DNA of 10,108 nucleotides from UBA2256 sp964453055 (GTDB lineage Bacteria; Spirochaetota; Spirochaetia; Treponematales; Rectinemataceae): positions 1 to 10,108 of the forward strand of contig CAYVOD010000063.1 of the NCBI GenBank assembly GCA_964453055.1, written 5' to 3'. Of this stretch, positions 1 to 6,410 are shown in pieces. The stretch's first letter is position 1, and each line of letters begins with the position of its first letter. A model generated the notes under the pieces. The model saw only the letters and a program-made list of their open reading frames with translations. It made no database searches and had not been told where the DNA came from. The position numbers and the translations under genes are program-made.

Positions 1-1643
1 GCCCTGGCCACCATGGTCAGCACCTTGGAGGCGAGCTCCCTGTCGAAGCCTGCGGCCGCGATGGCATCGAGGGAAGCGTTGTCTTCGATATAAAGCCTGA
101 GCATCCCGTCCAGCACGTCGTAGGGAGGAAGGCTGTCCTGGTCTTTCTGGTCCTGGCGCAGTTCGGCGCTGGGAGCCTTTTCGATGACAGGCAAAGGAAT
201 GGGCTCGGCCCGTCCTTCGGCCCTGGCGAGGGCGTTCAGGTGGTTCGCGAGCTCGTACACTTCGGTTTTGTACAGGTCGCCGATAGGGGCCAGGGCTCCG
301 CACATGTCGCCGTAGAGGGTGCAGTAACCCGCCGCCAGCTCGCTTTTGTTGCCCGTGGTGAGCAGAAGGGCGTTGAACTTGTTGGACCAGGCCATGAGAA
401 GAGCACCTCTGATACGAGCCTGGAGGTTTTCCTCGGCCAGATCGAAGGGCCGGCCGGCGAAGGGCGCGGCCAGAAGATCGAGATAGGCTTTGAAGGGCGT
501 CTCGATGGGCAGGCGCTCCAGGCCCATGCCCAGTCTCCTGCAAAGTTCCACCGAATCGTCGATGGATCCTTCGCTGGAAAAGCGGCTCGGCATGGCGATG
601 CAGCGGACGTTCTCAGGGCCGAGGGCTTCGGCGGCGAGGGCGGCGACCATAGCCGAATCGATGCCGCCGGAGAGTCCGAGACAAGCCTTGGTAAAGCCCG
701 ATTTGGCCATGTATCCCCGGATGCCGACGATTATGGCTCTGTGGAGTTCCTCGGTCGAGGCGCTTTTGCCGCCCGAGTCCTTCGACGAGGCAAATTCGCC
801 GGCGGCGCCCTTCGCTCCTTCGGTGGAGTAGGGGATTTCCGAGGCGCAGCCTTCGGTTTCCATCGTCTCGGAATCGAAGACCAGGAAGGATTCGTCCCAG
901 CCGCAGAACGCCAGGGGCGTCCCCTTGGGATTCACCACAAAGGATCTTCCGTCGAAGACCAGCGAATCGTTGGAGCCGACGGCGTTGCAGTATAATACCG
1001 GAATCCCTCCCTCCCTGGCCCTGCTCCTGGCGAGCCGGAGCCTGGTTTCGAGCTTTCCCTTCACATAGGGAGAGGCGGAAGGCACGATCAAAAGGTCAAG
1101 GCTCAAGTCGAGCAATTCCTTCACGGGGTCCACGGTGTATTTGAACGAAGGGTTGGGGGGGGATTCCCACCAGAAATCCTCGCAGATCGCGAAACCGATC
1201 CTGCCCTTGGGATGGGCAAAAACCTTTCTCGTTTTCGCGGGTTCGAAGTACCTGGCTTCGTCGAATACATCGTAGGTCGGAAGCAGGGTTTTCTCCTGGC
1301 TGAACACTATTTTCCCGCCGGAGATGACAGCCATGGCGTTGACCAGGGACCTGCCCGATGCATCACGGTTCTTGTCCACGTAGCCCACGGCCACCGCCAC
1401 GTTCTCGGGCAGTTCTTTCTGAAGGAAACGCAGGGCTTTGAGCGAACCTTCGACGAAGGCTTCCTGGTCGAGTAGATCCATGGGCGGATATCCGCAAAGC
1501 GAGAGTTCGGGAAAGACTATGAGATCGCTCTTGGCCGAAGCGCCGCCTCCCGAGAGGGCAGTCTTAGTCATGGCCGCGATCCGGGCGGCGTTCCCCGCGA
1601 AATCACCTATCACGGAATCCATCTGCGCAAGGCATACGATCAT
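1..1643 (-). CDS. nadE: Glutamine-dependent NAD+ synthetase, C-terminus beyond the window
   Basis: Makes NAD+ from nicotinic acid adenine dinucleotide, ATP and glutamine in the cytoplasm, the last step of NAD synthesis. The frame is open from the ATG at 1643 down to base 1, about 547 codons; the remaining C-terminus, probably around 100 residues, is outside. Residues 1 to about 270 are the nitrilase-type glutaminase domain, with the catalytic triad visible as E46 (in FPELSLCGYP), K118 (in QEKTLLP) and C154 (in AICEDFWWE), plus the family motif NAVGSNDSLVFDGRS. The synthetase domain follows, with the ATP-pyrophosphatase P-loop SGGIDSA at 325-331 and TTGNKSE near 428-434. The start fits AGGGGG five bases upstream, directly after the lgt stop, so it is probably translated from the lgt mRNA. 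A run of eight C on the coding strand (1155-1162) lies inside the glutaminase domain. Identity is very secure; only the end is missing. Confidence 0.96.
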   Translation of the reverse strand, partial: MIVCLAQMDSVIGDFAGNAARIAAMTKTALSGGGASAKSDLIVFPELSLCGYPPMDLLDQEAFVEGSLKALRFLQKELPENVAVAVGYVDKNRDASGRSLVNAMAVISGGKIVFSQEKTLLPTYDVFDEARYFEPAKTRKVFAHPKGRIGFAICEDFWWESPPNPSFKYTVDPVKELLDLSLDLLIVPSASPYVKGKLETRLRLARSRAREGGIPVLYCNAVGSNDSLVFDGRSFVVNPKGTPLAFCGWDESFLVFDSETMETEGCASEIPYSTEGAKGAAGEFASSKDSGGKSASTEELHRAIIVGIRGYMAKSGFTKACLGLSGGIDSAMVAALAAEALGPENVRCIAMPSRFSSEGSIDDSVELCRRLGMGLERLPIETPFKAYLDLLAAPFAGRPFDLAEENLQARIRGALLMAWSNKFNALLLTTGNKSELAAGYCTLYGDMCGALAPIGDLYKTEVYELANHLNALARAEGRAEPIPLPVIEKAPSAELRQDQKDQDSLPPYDVLDGMLRLYIEDNASLDAIAAAGFDRELASKVLTMVAR

Positions 1644-1653
1644 CCCGGCCCCC

Positions 1654-2664
1654 TTATTTAATTCTTTTCCGCAATTTCCTTGACGAGAATTTCTTGCTTG
1701 TCTTGAGGCTCTCCAAGGCTATCCGCTCCCCTCTGCGGCGGAAGACGAGCAGCAGTGTCAGGCCGCCGACGGCCATGAGGAAACTCAGTATCTGGCCCAT
1801 GGAAAAATTCAAGAGGGAGGAGAAAACGTATGTGGGAGCGTCGGGATTTCCGAGCTTGATGATGTAGCCTAGGCCGGAATCGGGCTCCCTCAGGTATTCT
1901 ATGAAAAACCGGGCTGTGGCGTAGCCTATTATATACAGGCTCAGCGCCTGTCCCTCGAAACGTCTATGCTTTCGGACGACGAACCAGAGGATTGCCCAGA
2001 GCAGGATTCCCTCGAAGAGAGCTTCGTAGAGCTGGGAGGGATGCCTGGGCAGATTTACGATGTCGTTCATGGACGAGAGGCTTATGCCCACCTTGGCTGC
2101 GAACTCCTGCACCCAGGATTCCCGGGCGGAGAATCTTTCGGCATAGGGAAAGACGATTCCCCAGGGTAGCTCGGTGACCTTTCCCCAGAGTTCGCCGTTG
2201 ATGAAATTGCCAAGCCGTCCGAATGTATAACCGAGGGGTACGGAAAGGGCTATGAGGTCGGCCCATTCCAGCCATCGCTGTCTGCGCGCCTTGGCCCATA
2301 TAAGGGTGGAGGCCACCAGGCCGACGAAGCCGCCGTGGAAGGACATGCCTTGGTAGCCGACGAACCTGCCTGTCTGATCGAAGGGCCAGAGAATGAACCA
2401 AGGGCGGCGCCAGTAATAATCCGTCGGTTCGTAGATGAGGGTGCCGGCCAGCCTGCCTCCCAGGAGGATGCCGACGATCGCCCACAAGAAGAAGTTAGCC
2501 GCGAGGTCCTCCGTCCAAGGTTTGTCCAACCGCTTGGATTCCCTCCGGAACAGAAGCCAGGTCGTGCCGAATGCGAAAACATACATGAGGCCGTACCAGC
2601 GGAACGGCAGGCCGGGGATGATCTCCGGCTTAATCCAGGAGGGGAAGTCGATCATCGCTGGCAT
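1654..2664 (-). CDS. lgt: Prolipoprotein diacylglyceryl transferase
   Basis: Integral inner-membrane enzyme that transfers diacylglycerol from phosphatidylglycerol to the lipobox cysteine of prelipoproteins, the first step of lipoprotein maturation. With the start at 2664 it has 336 residues, longer than the approximately 290 of E. coli Lgt. The signature GRLGNFINGELWG is at 149-161, including R150, N153 and E158. Other conserved elements are WYG (23-25), GMSFHGG (106-112, H110), RHPSQLYEA (207-215) and RFFIEYLREPD (252-262). About seven hydrophobic segments are present. The extra length is a roughly 30-residue loop before RHPSQ and a basic C-terminal tail of about 28 residues. Two adjacent ATGs occur; AAGGAG at 2670-2675 lies 5 bases before the one at 2664 but only 2 before the one at 2667, so I chose 2664. 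It sits 10 bp before nadE and follows the membrane-protein gene within 6-9 bp. Confidence 0.96.
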   Translation of the reverse strand: MPAMIDFPSWIKPEIIPGLPFRWYGLMYVFAFGTTWLLFRRESKRLDKPWTEDLAANFFLWAIVGILLGGRLAGTLIYEPTDYYWRRPWFILWPFDQTGRFVGYQGMSFHGGFVGLVASTLIWAKARRQRWLEWADLIALSVPLGYTFGRLGNFINGELWGKVTELPWGIVFPYAERFSARESWVQEFAAKVGISLSSMNDIVNLPRHPSQLYEALFEGILLWAILWFVVRKHRRFEGQALSLYIIGYATARFFIEYLREPDSGLGYIIKLGNPDAPTYVFSSLLNFSMGQILSFLMAVGGLTLLLVFRRRGERIALESLKTSKKFSSRKLRKRIK

Positions 2665-2673
2665 CATGGCTCC

Positions 2674-3093
2674 TTATAACGAAGGTGTCTTGCGGCGGCG
2701 GGCTTCGGGGATCAAGACCAAAAGGCAAAGTAAGTCTATCGCCAGGATCGCCAGGGCGTCGAGCAGGAGCCGCAGCAGACCCTGGGCATTCCGCGCAGCC
2801 AGCAAAAGAACCTGAAAATTGCCCGCCGCCGGAATGGCTATGAAAGAGAGCAAGGCTATGGAAGAGACGGACAGAAAGGCGACTAGGGGCTTGAAACCGA
2901 GGTAGCGATCTTCGTCCTGCCAGAGAAAAAAAAGACAAAGGGCGGGTATTGTCTGGGGCAGGAGCAAATACCTCAGGAAGGGAACCGAAAGCTGAGCCCC
3001 ATCGCTTACCTGGAGTCCGGATGCCAGGCCGGCCAAAAAAAAGGGCTTCGCGAGGGCTGCGATTCCGGCGACCAGGTACCTTGCCTTTCTCAT
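2674..3093 (-). CDS. Small four-helix membrane protein of unknown function
   Basis: I do not recognise this 139-residue protein. It has four likely membrane-spanning segments, at about residues 7-24, 38-58, 68-90 and 105-129. A short charged loop with WQDEDRYLGFK joins helices two and three, and the C-terminal tail is basic (EARRRK). No catalytic motif is visible. Its stop codon overlaps the AAGGAG ribosome-binding site of lgt, so it is almost certainly the first gene of the lgt-nadE run, which makes a membrane or envelope role plausible but unproven. No clear Shine-Dalgarno sequence precedes the ATG at 3093. A weak promoter-like sequence ends only 9 bases upstream of it, so the true start or mode of initiation is uncertain. 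Overlapping frames here look like shadows, because this one has the coherent hydrophobic pattern and the operon fit. Confidence 0.75.
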   Translation of the reverse strand: MRKARYLVAGIAALAKPFFLAGLASGLQVSDGAQLSVPFLRYLLLPQTIPALCLFFLWQDEDRYLGFKPLVAFLSVSSIALLSFIAIPAAGNFQVLLLAARNAQGLLRLLLDALAILAIDLLCLLVLIPEARRRKTPSL

Positions 3094-3102
3094 ACGGACT
3101 TC

Positions 3103-3132
3103 AGTCTAGTGAGGGGGGAGCGTTCGGGTCAA
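3103..3132 (-). promoter_or_regulatory. Weak candidate sigma-70-type promoter for the lgt-nadE run
   Basis: On the minus strand, TTGACC (3127-3132) is followed after 18 bp by TAGACT (3103-3108), matching the -35 and -10 consensus at 5 and 4 of 6 bases. The -10 ends 9 bases before the ATG at 3093, so transcription would begin with a leader of only about two bases. The spacer is C-rich. It is the only plausible candidate seen upstream of the first gene of the run. Confidence 0.33.
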
Positions 3133-3180
3133 TAGATGCCGGCTAAAGGCGCCTGCCGAGGGCGTCCGAGCTCGACCATG

Positions 3181-3209
3181 TTCACTCGATGCTATATTTA
3201 CATTATACT
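3181..3209 (+). promoter_or_regulatory. Sigma-70-type promoter of ctpA
   Basis: TTCACT (3181-3186) and TATACT (3204-3209) are separated by exactly 17 bp, matching the -35 and -10 consensus at 4 and 5 of 6 bases. They lie in an AT-rich patch that stands out in this GC-rich region. A start near 3216 would give a leader of about 57 bases ending in a normal ribosome-binding site. This promoter probably drives ctpA, rsmE and the WecG-like gene. The rest of the intergenic region (3094-3272) shows no clear operator or RNA element. Confidence 0.62.
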
Positions 3210-3258
3210 CTACCCTGGCCTGGCCGCGTTCGGCGGCAAGTCTTTTCCAGTTTAGGAT

Positions 3259-3263
3259 AAGGA
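3259..3263 (+). promoter_or_regulatory. Ribosome-binding site of ctpA
   Basis: AAGGA lies nine bases before the ATG at 3273 and supports that start over the in-frame ATG at 3309, which would cut into the N-terminal hydrophobic export segment. Confidence 0.65.
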
Positions 3264-3272
3264 TGCTGTGAA

Positions 3273-4757
3273 ATGAGTCAATTCCGGAATCCCCGGCGTT
3301 CCTTCGCCATGCTTTGGAGCATGGCGGGCCTGGTCGCCCTAGCCGCTTGTTTTTTAGCCGTCTCCGTACCCCAAGTCGGGGCGCAATCCGCTTCTTCTGG
3401 CTCCGACGATGGGCGAAGGTATTCCCAGCTTCTTCAAAATATTTACCAGTTCGTTCTCCAGAACTACGTGGACGAGGTGGATCCTGCTCTCCTTTACGAA
3501 GGCGCCATGAAGGGGATGTTCGGCGTTCTCGGCGACCCGCATTCCATATTCCTGGACGAACTCATGCTTTCCGATATGATGCGGGAAACGGACGGGACCT
3601 ACGCCGGCGTCGGGCTTTACATCTCAAAACCCGCCCAAGAGCAGGGCGCGGAGGAAAGCGAACCCGTTTACGTCGAAGTCGTATCTCCCATCGAAGATAC
3701 GCCCGCTTGGCAAGCCGGAGTACTTCCGGGGGATCTCATTATCAAGATCGATGGGGTAAGCACGGCGGAACTCAGCGTGGACGAGGCTTCGGCCCGCATC
3801 CGGGGCCCCGAGGGTTCGAAGGTGGTTTTGAGCCTCCGGCGGGGGAGCAGCTATGAATTCGACCTGGAGTTCGTCAGGGCGACGATTGAAATTCCCGCCG
3901 TTAAAATGGGGATCATCGACAAAGACGGGAAAAAGATCGCTTATTTGCGCATCATCGAATGGATGCCCCAGACCGTAGATAGGGTAAAAGAGGCTCTGGC
4001 AGAGGTTCGAAAAGCCGGCGCCGGATATCTGATCGTCGATGTCCGTTCCAACCCCGGCGGACTCTTAAGCTCCGTGGTAGAGGTGAGCGATCTATTCCTG
4101 GATTCCGGCCTGATCGTTTCCACCAAGGGCAGAAATCCCCAGGAAAATTTCGAATATAAGGCCGACCCGTCCCTTGAACTGCCCTTGGAGCTGCCGATGA
4201 TCGTCTTGGTGAACCAGGGCTCGGCCTCCGCTTCAGAGATATTCGCCGGAGCGATGAAAGACACGAGGCGGGCCTTGCTGTTGGGGGAGAAAACCTATGG
4301 CAAGGGTTCTGTCCAGCAGGTCTTCCCCCTCTCGACCACAGGCTTCAAGCTCACTATGGCACGCTACTACACGCCATCGGGGGTCAATATCGACAAAGCC
4401 GGCATCGAGCCCGACATAAGCGTGCCCGACGCGGAATTCACCGACGCTCAGCTGGAAAGCCTGGAAAAGTTATACGATTCGGGTCTCGTTCGAAAGTTCG
4501 CCGAGACCAACCCCGGGGCTTCAATCCAGGAGCGCAAGGCCAGGACTCAAGAGATTCTCCGGATGGGCTTCGATCTGCCCTTTAAATTCGTGGATCGCCT
4601 GCTCAGGGATGAGCTGAACCGCACCAAGACCGCGCCGATCTACGACCTGGAATTCGATGACCAGCTCAACAAGGCTGTCGATACCATCGTAGGAGAGGAT
4701 TTCGGCGAGCTCTTGCGCAACAGCCTGACCTTGAGCCAGCTTCTACCCGCGAAGTAG
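3273..4757 (+). CDS. ctpA: S41-family carboxy-terminal processing protease with PDZ domain
   Basis: Exported serine protease that trims or degrades periplasmic and envelope proteins from the C-terminus. It has 494 residues. A basic N-terminus and hydrophobic segment (about 12-37) form a signal peptide or anchor, with a possible cleavage site after VGA (35-37). A helical stretch (50-100) resembles other Ctp proteases, and a PDZ domain spans about 110-195, with AGVLPGDLI in its core. The S41 catalytic domain follows. Its Ser-Lys dyad fits S319 (in GSASASEI) and K344 (in TYGKGSVQ), 25 residues apart, with Q348 four residues after the lysine, as in E. coli Prc. RSNPGGLL (258-265) is also typical. 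The C-terminal 110 residues are mostly helical and less conserved. LAAC at 23-26 reads as a lipobox but is followed by more hydrophobic residues, so lipidation is uncertain. rsmE follows immediately. Family assignment is secure; the substrate is unknown. Confidence 0.95.
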   Translation: MSQFRNPRRSFAMLWSMAGLVALAACFLAVSVPQVGAQSASSGSDDGRRYSQLLQNIYQFVLQNYVDEVDPALLYEGAMKGMFGVLGDPHSIFLDELMLSDMMRETDGTYAGVGLYISKPAQEQGAEESEPVYVEVVSPIEDTPAWQAGVLPGDLIIKIDGVSTAELSVDEASARIRGPEGSKVVLSLRRGSSYEFDLEFVRATIEIPAVKMGIIDKDGKKIAYLRIIEWMPQTVDRVKEALAEVRKAGAGYLIVDVRSNPGGLLSSVVEVSDLFLDSGLIVSTKGRNPQENFEYKADPSLELPLELPMIVLVNQGSASASEIFAGAMKDTRRALLLGEKTYGKGSVQQVFPLSTTGFKLTMARYYTPSGVNIDKAGIEPDISVPDAEFTDAQLESLEKLYDSGLVRKFAETNPGASIQERKARTQEILRMGFDLPFKFVDRLLRDELNRTKTAPIYDLEFDDQLNKAVDTIVGEDFGELLRNSLTLSQLLPAK

Positions 4758-4764
4758 ATTGTCA

Positions 4765-5649
4765 ATGAAACTGCTGCTGCTCCCCGGAGATCTCGCGGGC
4801 GTCCGACGGCATCTCCTCGACCGCGACAACTCTTTCCATATCCTTAAGGTCTTGAGGCTTCCGCGGGGGACAAAAATCGACGCCGCGGACGATGCGGGCA
4901 ACCGCTTTTCCGTTACCCTTGCAGGAGTGAAGGCGGGCCGGGCCATGCTCGAGCTTGCCCCGAAGCCGCCCGGGGCCGCGAATGAGGAATCGACTGCAGG
5001 CGCGTCAGGGGATGCGCCGGGAAAGCGCGCCCCGGGGGAGATCGACCCGGGGCCGCGCGAGGCCGGGGCGGGCGCCGCGCTCCCCCGGGGCGCGCCGCCC
5101 CGAATAGCCCTTGTCCAGGGCCTGCCCAAGGGGCAGAAAATGGACCTCATCATCCGGCAGGCGGTAGAAGCCGGGGTAGAGCTCGTGCTTCCGCTGCAGA
5201 CCAGGTACTCCGTGGTCAGGGAGCTTGGCAGAGACGACTCCGGCAAGGGAGGTTCTCGGCGGGACCGGATTTTAAAGGAAGCGCTTCAGCAATCCGGTTC
5301 GAGCATACGCACAAGGCTCGGATCCGCATCTTTGGTAGTAGACCTAGGGGCCCGACTTGCATGCGAGGGGTTCGCTCCGGAGGAAAGTCTCTATCTCATG
5401 TTCCACGAACTCGATATCGCCACGGCAAGCCTCCACGAATACTGCGCGGGAATCCACGATCGGGCGGTGATTCTCGTAGGTCCGGAAGGCGGATTTTCTC
5501 AGGAGGAAACCCAGGGCTTTTTGGAACTTGGCTTTAAAACGGTCCATATCCCGGGTTCTATACTTCGCACGGAGACGGCCGCCCTATTCGCCGTCGCCGC
5601 GGTAAAGACTGTCCTCATGGAAAAAAATGTATGGAAACTCTCGAAATAA
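4765..5649 (+). CDS. rsmE: 16S rRNA (uracil1498-N3)-methyltransferase
   Basis: SPOUT-class methyltransferase that makes m3U1498 in 16S rRNA using S-adenosylmethionine. The 294 residues comprise an N-terminal PUA-like domain (about 1-66, including HILKVLRLPRGTKI) and a C-terminal trefoil-knot domain. The knot carries LPKGQKMD (120-127), KEALQQSG (171-178), VGPEGGFSQEE (238-248) and LRTETAALFAV (267-277). The family is usually near 245 residues. The excess is a Gly/Pro/Ala-rich, probably disordered insert at about 67-112, encoded by a very GC-rich stretch (about 4965-5100). I chose the ATG at 4765. A TTG two codons earlier (4759) would also work, and neither has a strong ribosome-binding site, consistent with translation coupled to ctpA, whose stop ends at 4757. 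The 3' end overlaps the next gene by 19 bp. Identity is secure. Confidence 0.94.
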   Translation: MKLLLLPGDLAGVRRHLLDRDNSFHILKVLRLPRGTKIDAADDAGNRFSVTLAGVKAGRAMLELAPKPPGAANEESTAGASGDAPGKRAPGEIDPGPREAGAGAALPRGAPPRIALVQGLPKGQKMDLIIRQAVEAGVELVLPLQTRYSVVRELGRDDSGKGGSRRDRILKEALQQSGSSIRTRLGSASLVVDLGARLACEGFAPEESLYLMFHELDIATASLHEYCAGIHDRAVILVGPEGGFSQEETQGFLELGFKTVHIPGSILRTETAALFAVAAVKTVLMEKNVWKLSK

Positions 5650-6341
5650 ATGGCGTCGGGATCGGGGACTTGCGTTTCGACATACCTTCGGAGCAGCAGC
5701 TTTCGGCGCTGGCGCAGGCCTGGGACGACGACGCCAATCATCAAATCTGCTTCCTGGATACGGGCGCTTCGCTTTTAGCCCGGCGTCCCGGCGAGTACTC
5801 CTCCATGATTCGAAGCGCCGATCTCGTTCTGAGCAAGTCGGTAGGCCTTTCCGCCCGCATTGCCAAGGAAGCCGCCAAGATTCTAGCTTCGGGAAATAGT
5901 CTTCCGGTCCGCAGGTCGGCCATAGGTATACGCCGCAGGGAGTACTTGAATTATTTCGGACCCCCAGAGCAAAGCAAAGAGTTGAATGTCCGGTACAAGC
6001 CGGTATCGGTGCTTTCTACCATGCTTTCGGTCCTGGAAGAGCGCAGGGGTTCGATTTTCCTGATCGGCGGGAGCGATGCCTGTCTTGCCAAAGCCGAAGC
6101 TAACCTGCGGGCGACTTTTCCCGCTTTGCGGATAGTGGGGCGCAGCCGAGGAAATTTCGCGGACAAGGATTCCTTGGTGCTTCAAGCCCTGCAGAAGGCC
6201 TCGCCCGATCTTGTGCTGATAGGATCAATGGTCAAGGACGGAGAGCTCTGGATACCCCGTACCATGCGTTCGATGAAGTCGGGGATTTATCTCTACGAAT
6301 CTTCGATAATCGAAACTCTGGCGGATAGCGGCCGTAAATAG
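5631..6341 (+). CDS. WecG/TagA/CpsF-like (GT26-type) protein with degraded active site
   Basis: The 236 residues match the fold pattern of WecG/TagA glycosyltransferases, which move N-acetylmannosamine-type sugars onto polyprenyl-linked acceptors. Landmarks in order are FLDTGASLLARR (41-52) where the family has a TxN motif, SADLVLSKSVGL (62-73) where it has SADLVLPDGxG, IFLIGGSDACLAKAEANLR (142-160), RIVGRSRGNF (167-176) and SPDLVLIGS (191-199). The catalytic Asp-Gly is replaced by K69-S70, the Asn of TxN appears to be A46, and the GSPKQE motif is GSMVKDGE. The alignment is by eye, but three functional positions seem lost together while the structural core remains. It may be a non-catalytic relative or use a different substrate. 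Translation is probably coupled to rsmE, which it overlaps by 19 bp. The ATG at 5631 has only a weak upstream purine run. No sugar-pathway genes are nearby. Family call is fairly confident; activity is not. Confidence 0.78.
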   Translation: METLEINGVGIGDLRFDIPSEQQLSALAQAWDDDANHQICFLDTGASLLARRPGEYSSMIRSADLVLSKSVGLSARIAKEAAKILASGNSLPVRRSAIGIRRREYLNYFGPPEQSKELNVRYKPVSVLSTMLSVLEERRGSIFLIGGSDACLAKAEANLRATFPALRIVGRSRGNFADKDSLVLQALQKASPDLVLIGSMVKDGELWIPRTMRSMKSGIYLYESSIIETLADSGRK

Positions 6342-6353
6342 ACAATTGTCTAT
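6338..6353. repeat. Perfect 16-bp palindrome over the stop codon of the WecG-like gene
   Basis: ATAGACAATTGTCTAT is its own reverse complement with no spacer, and contains the TAG stop at 6339-6341. It lies 22 bases upstream of a candidate promoter for the following activator gene. As DNA it could be a dimeric-repressor operator. As RNA it would form a weak AT-rich hairpin without a U-tract, so it is a poor terminator candidate. Confidence 0.5.
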
Positions 6354-6374
6354 AGGCTTTTAAAGGTCCGCAGC

Positions 6375-6404
6375 TTCACTTTCCCTAATTGGCGGCATGA
6401 TAAT
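6375..6404 (+). promoter_or_regulatory. Candidate promoter of the AAA+ activator gene
   Basis: TTCACT (6375-6380), the same -35 hexamer as in front of ctpA, is followed after 18 bp by GATAAT (6399-6404), a 5-of-6 match to the -10 consensus. Transcription would be expected to start at about 6411, which is the A of the gene's ATG. No Shine-Dalgarno sequence is present, consistent with a leaderless message. No sigma-54 -24/-12 pair was seen here. Confidence 0.45.
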
Positions 6405-6410
6405 GGTTTC

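Noticed and set aside
240..995. Long plus-strand open frame opposite nadE
   Set aside because: It is antisense to the well-conserved NadE frame, has no family features, and reflects GC-rich codon bias.
1155..1162. Run of eight C on the coding strand of nadE as a possible phase-variable tract
   Set aside because: The frame is intact, the tract encodes ordinary Ser-Pro-Pro, and nadE is likely essential, so switching is implausible.
3094..3272. Divergent intergenic region as a site for a small RNA or riboswitch
   Set aside because: Apart from promoter-like hexamers and a ribosome-binding site I see only short GC-rich complementarities and no known RNA motif.
6389..6406. TTGGCGGCATGATAATGG as a sigma-54 promoter before the activator gene
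   Set aside because: The GG is not followed by GC at the required spacing, so the -24/-12 rule is not met.
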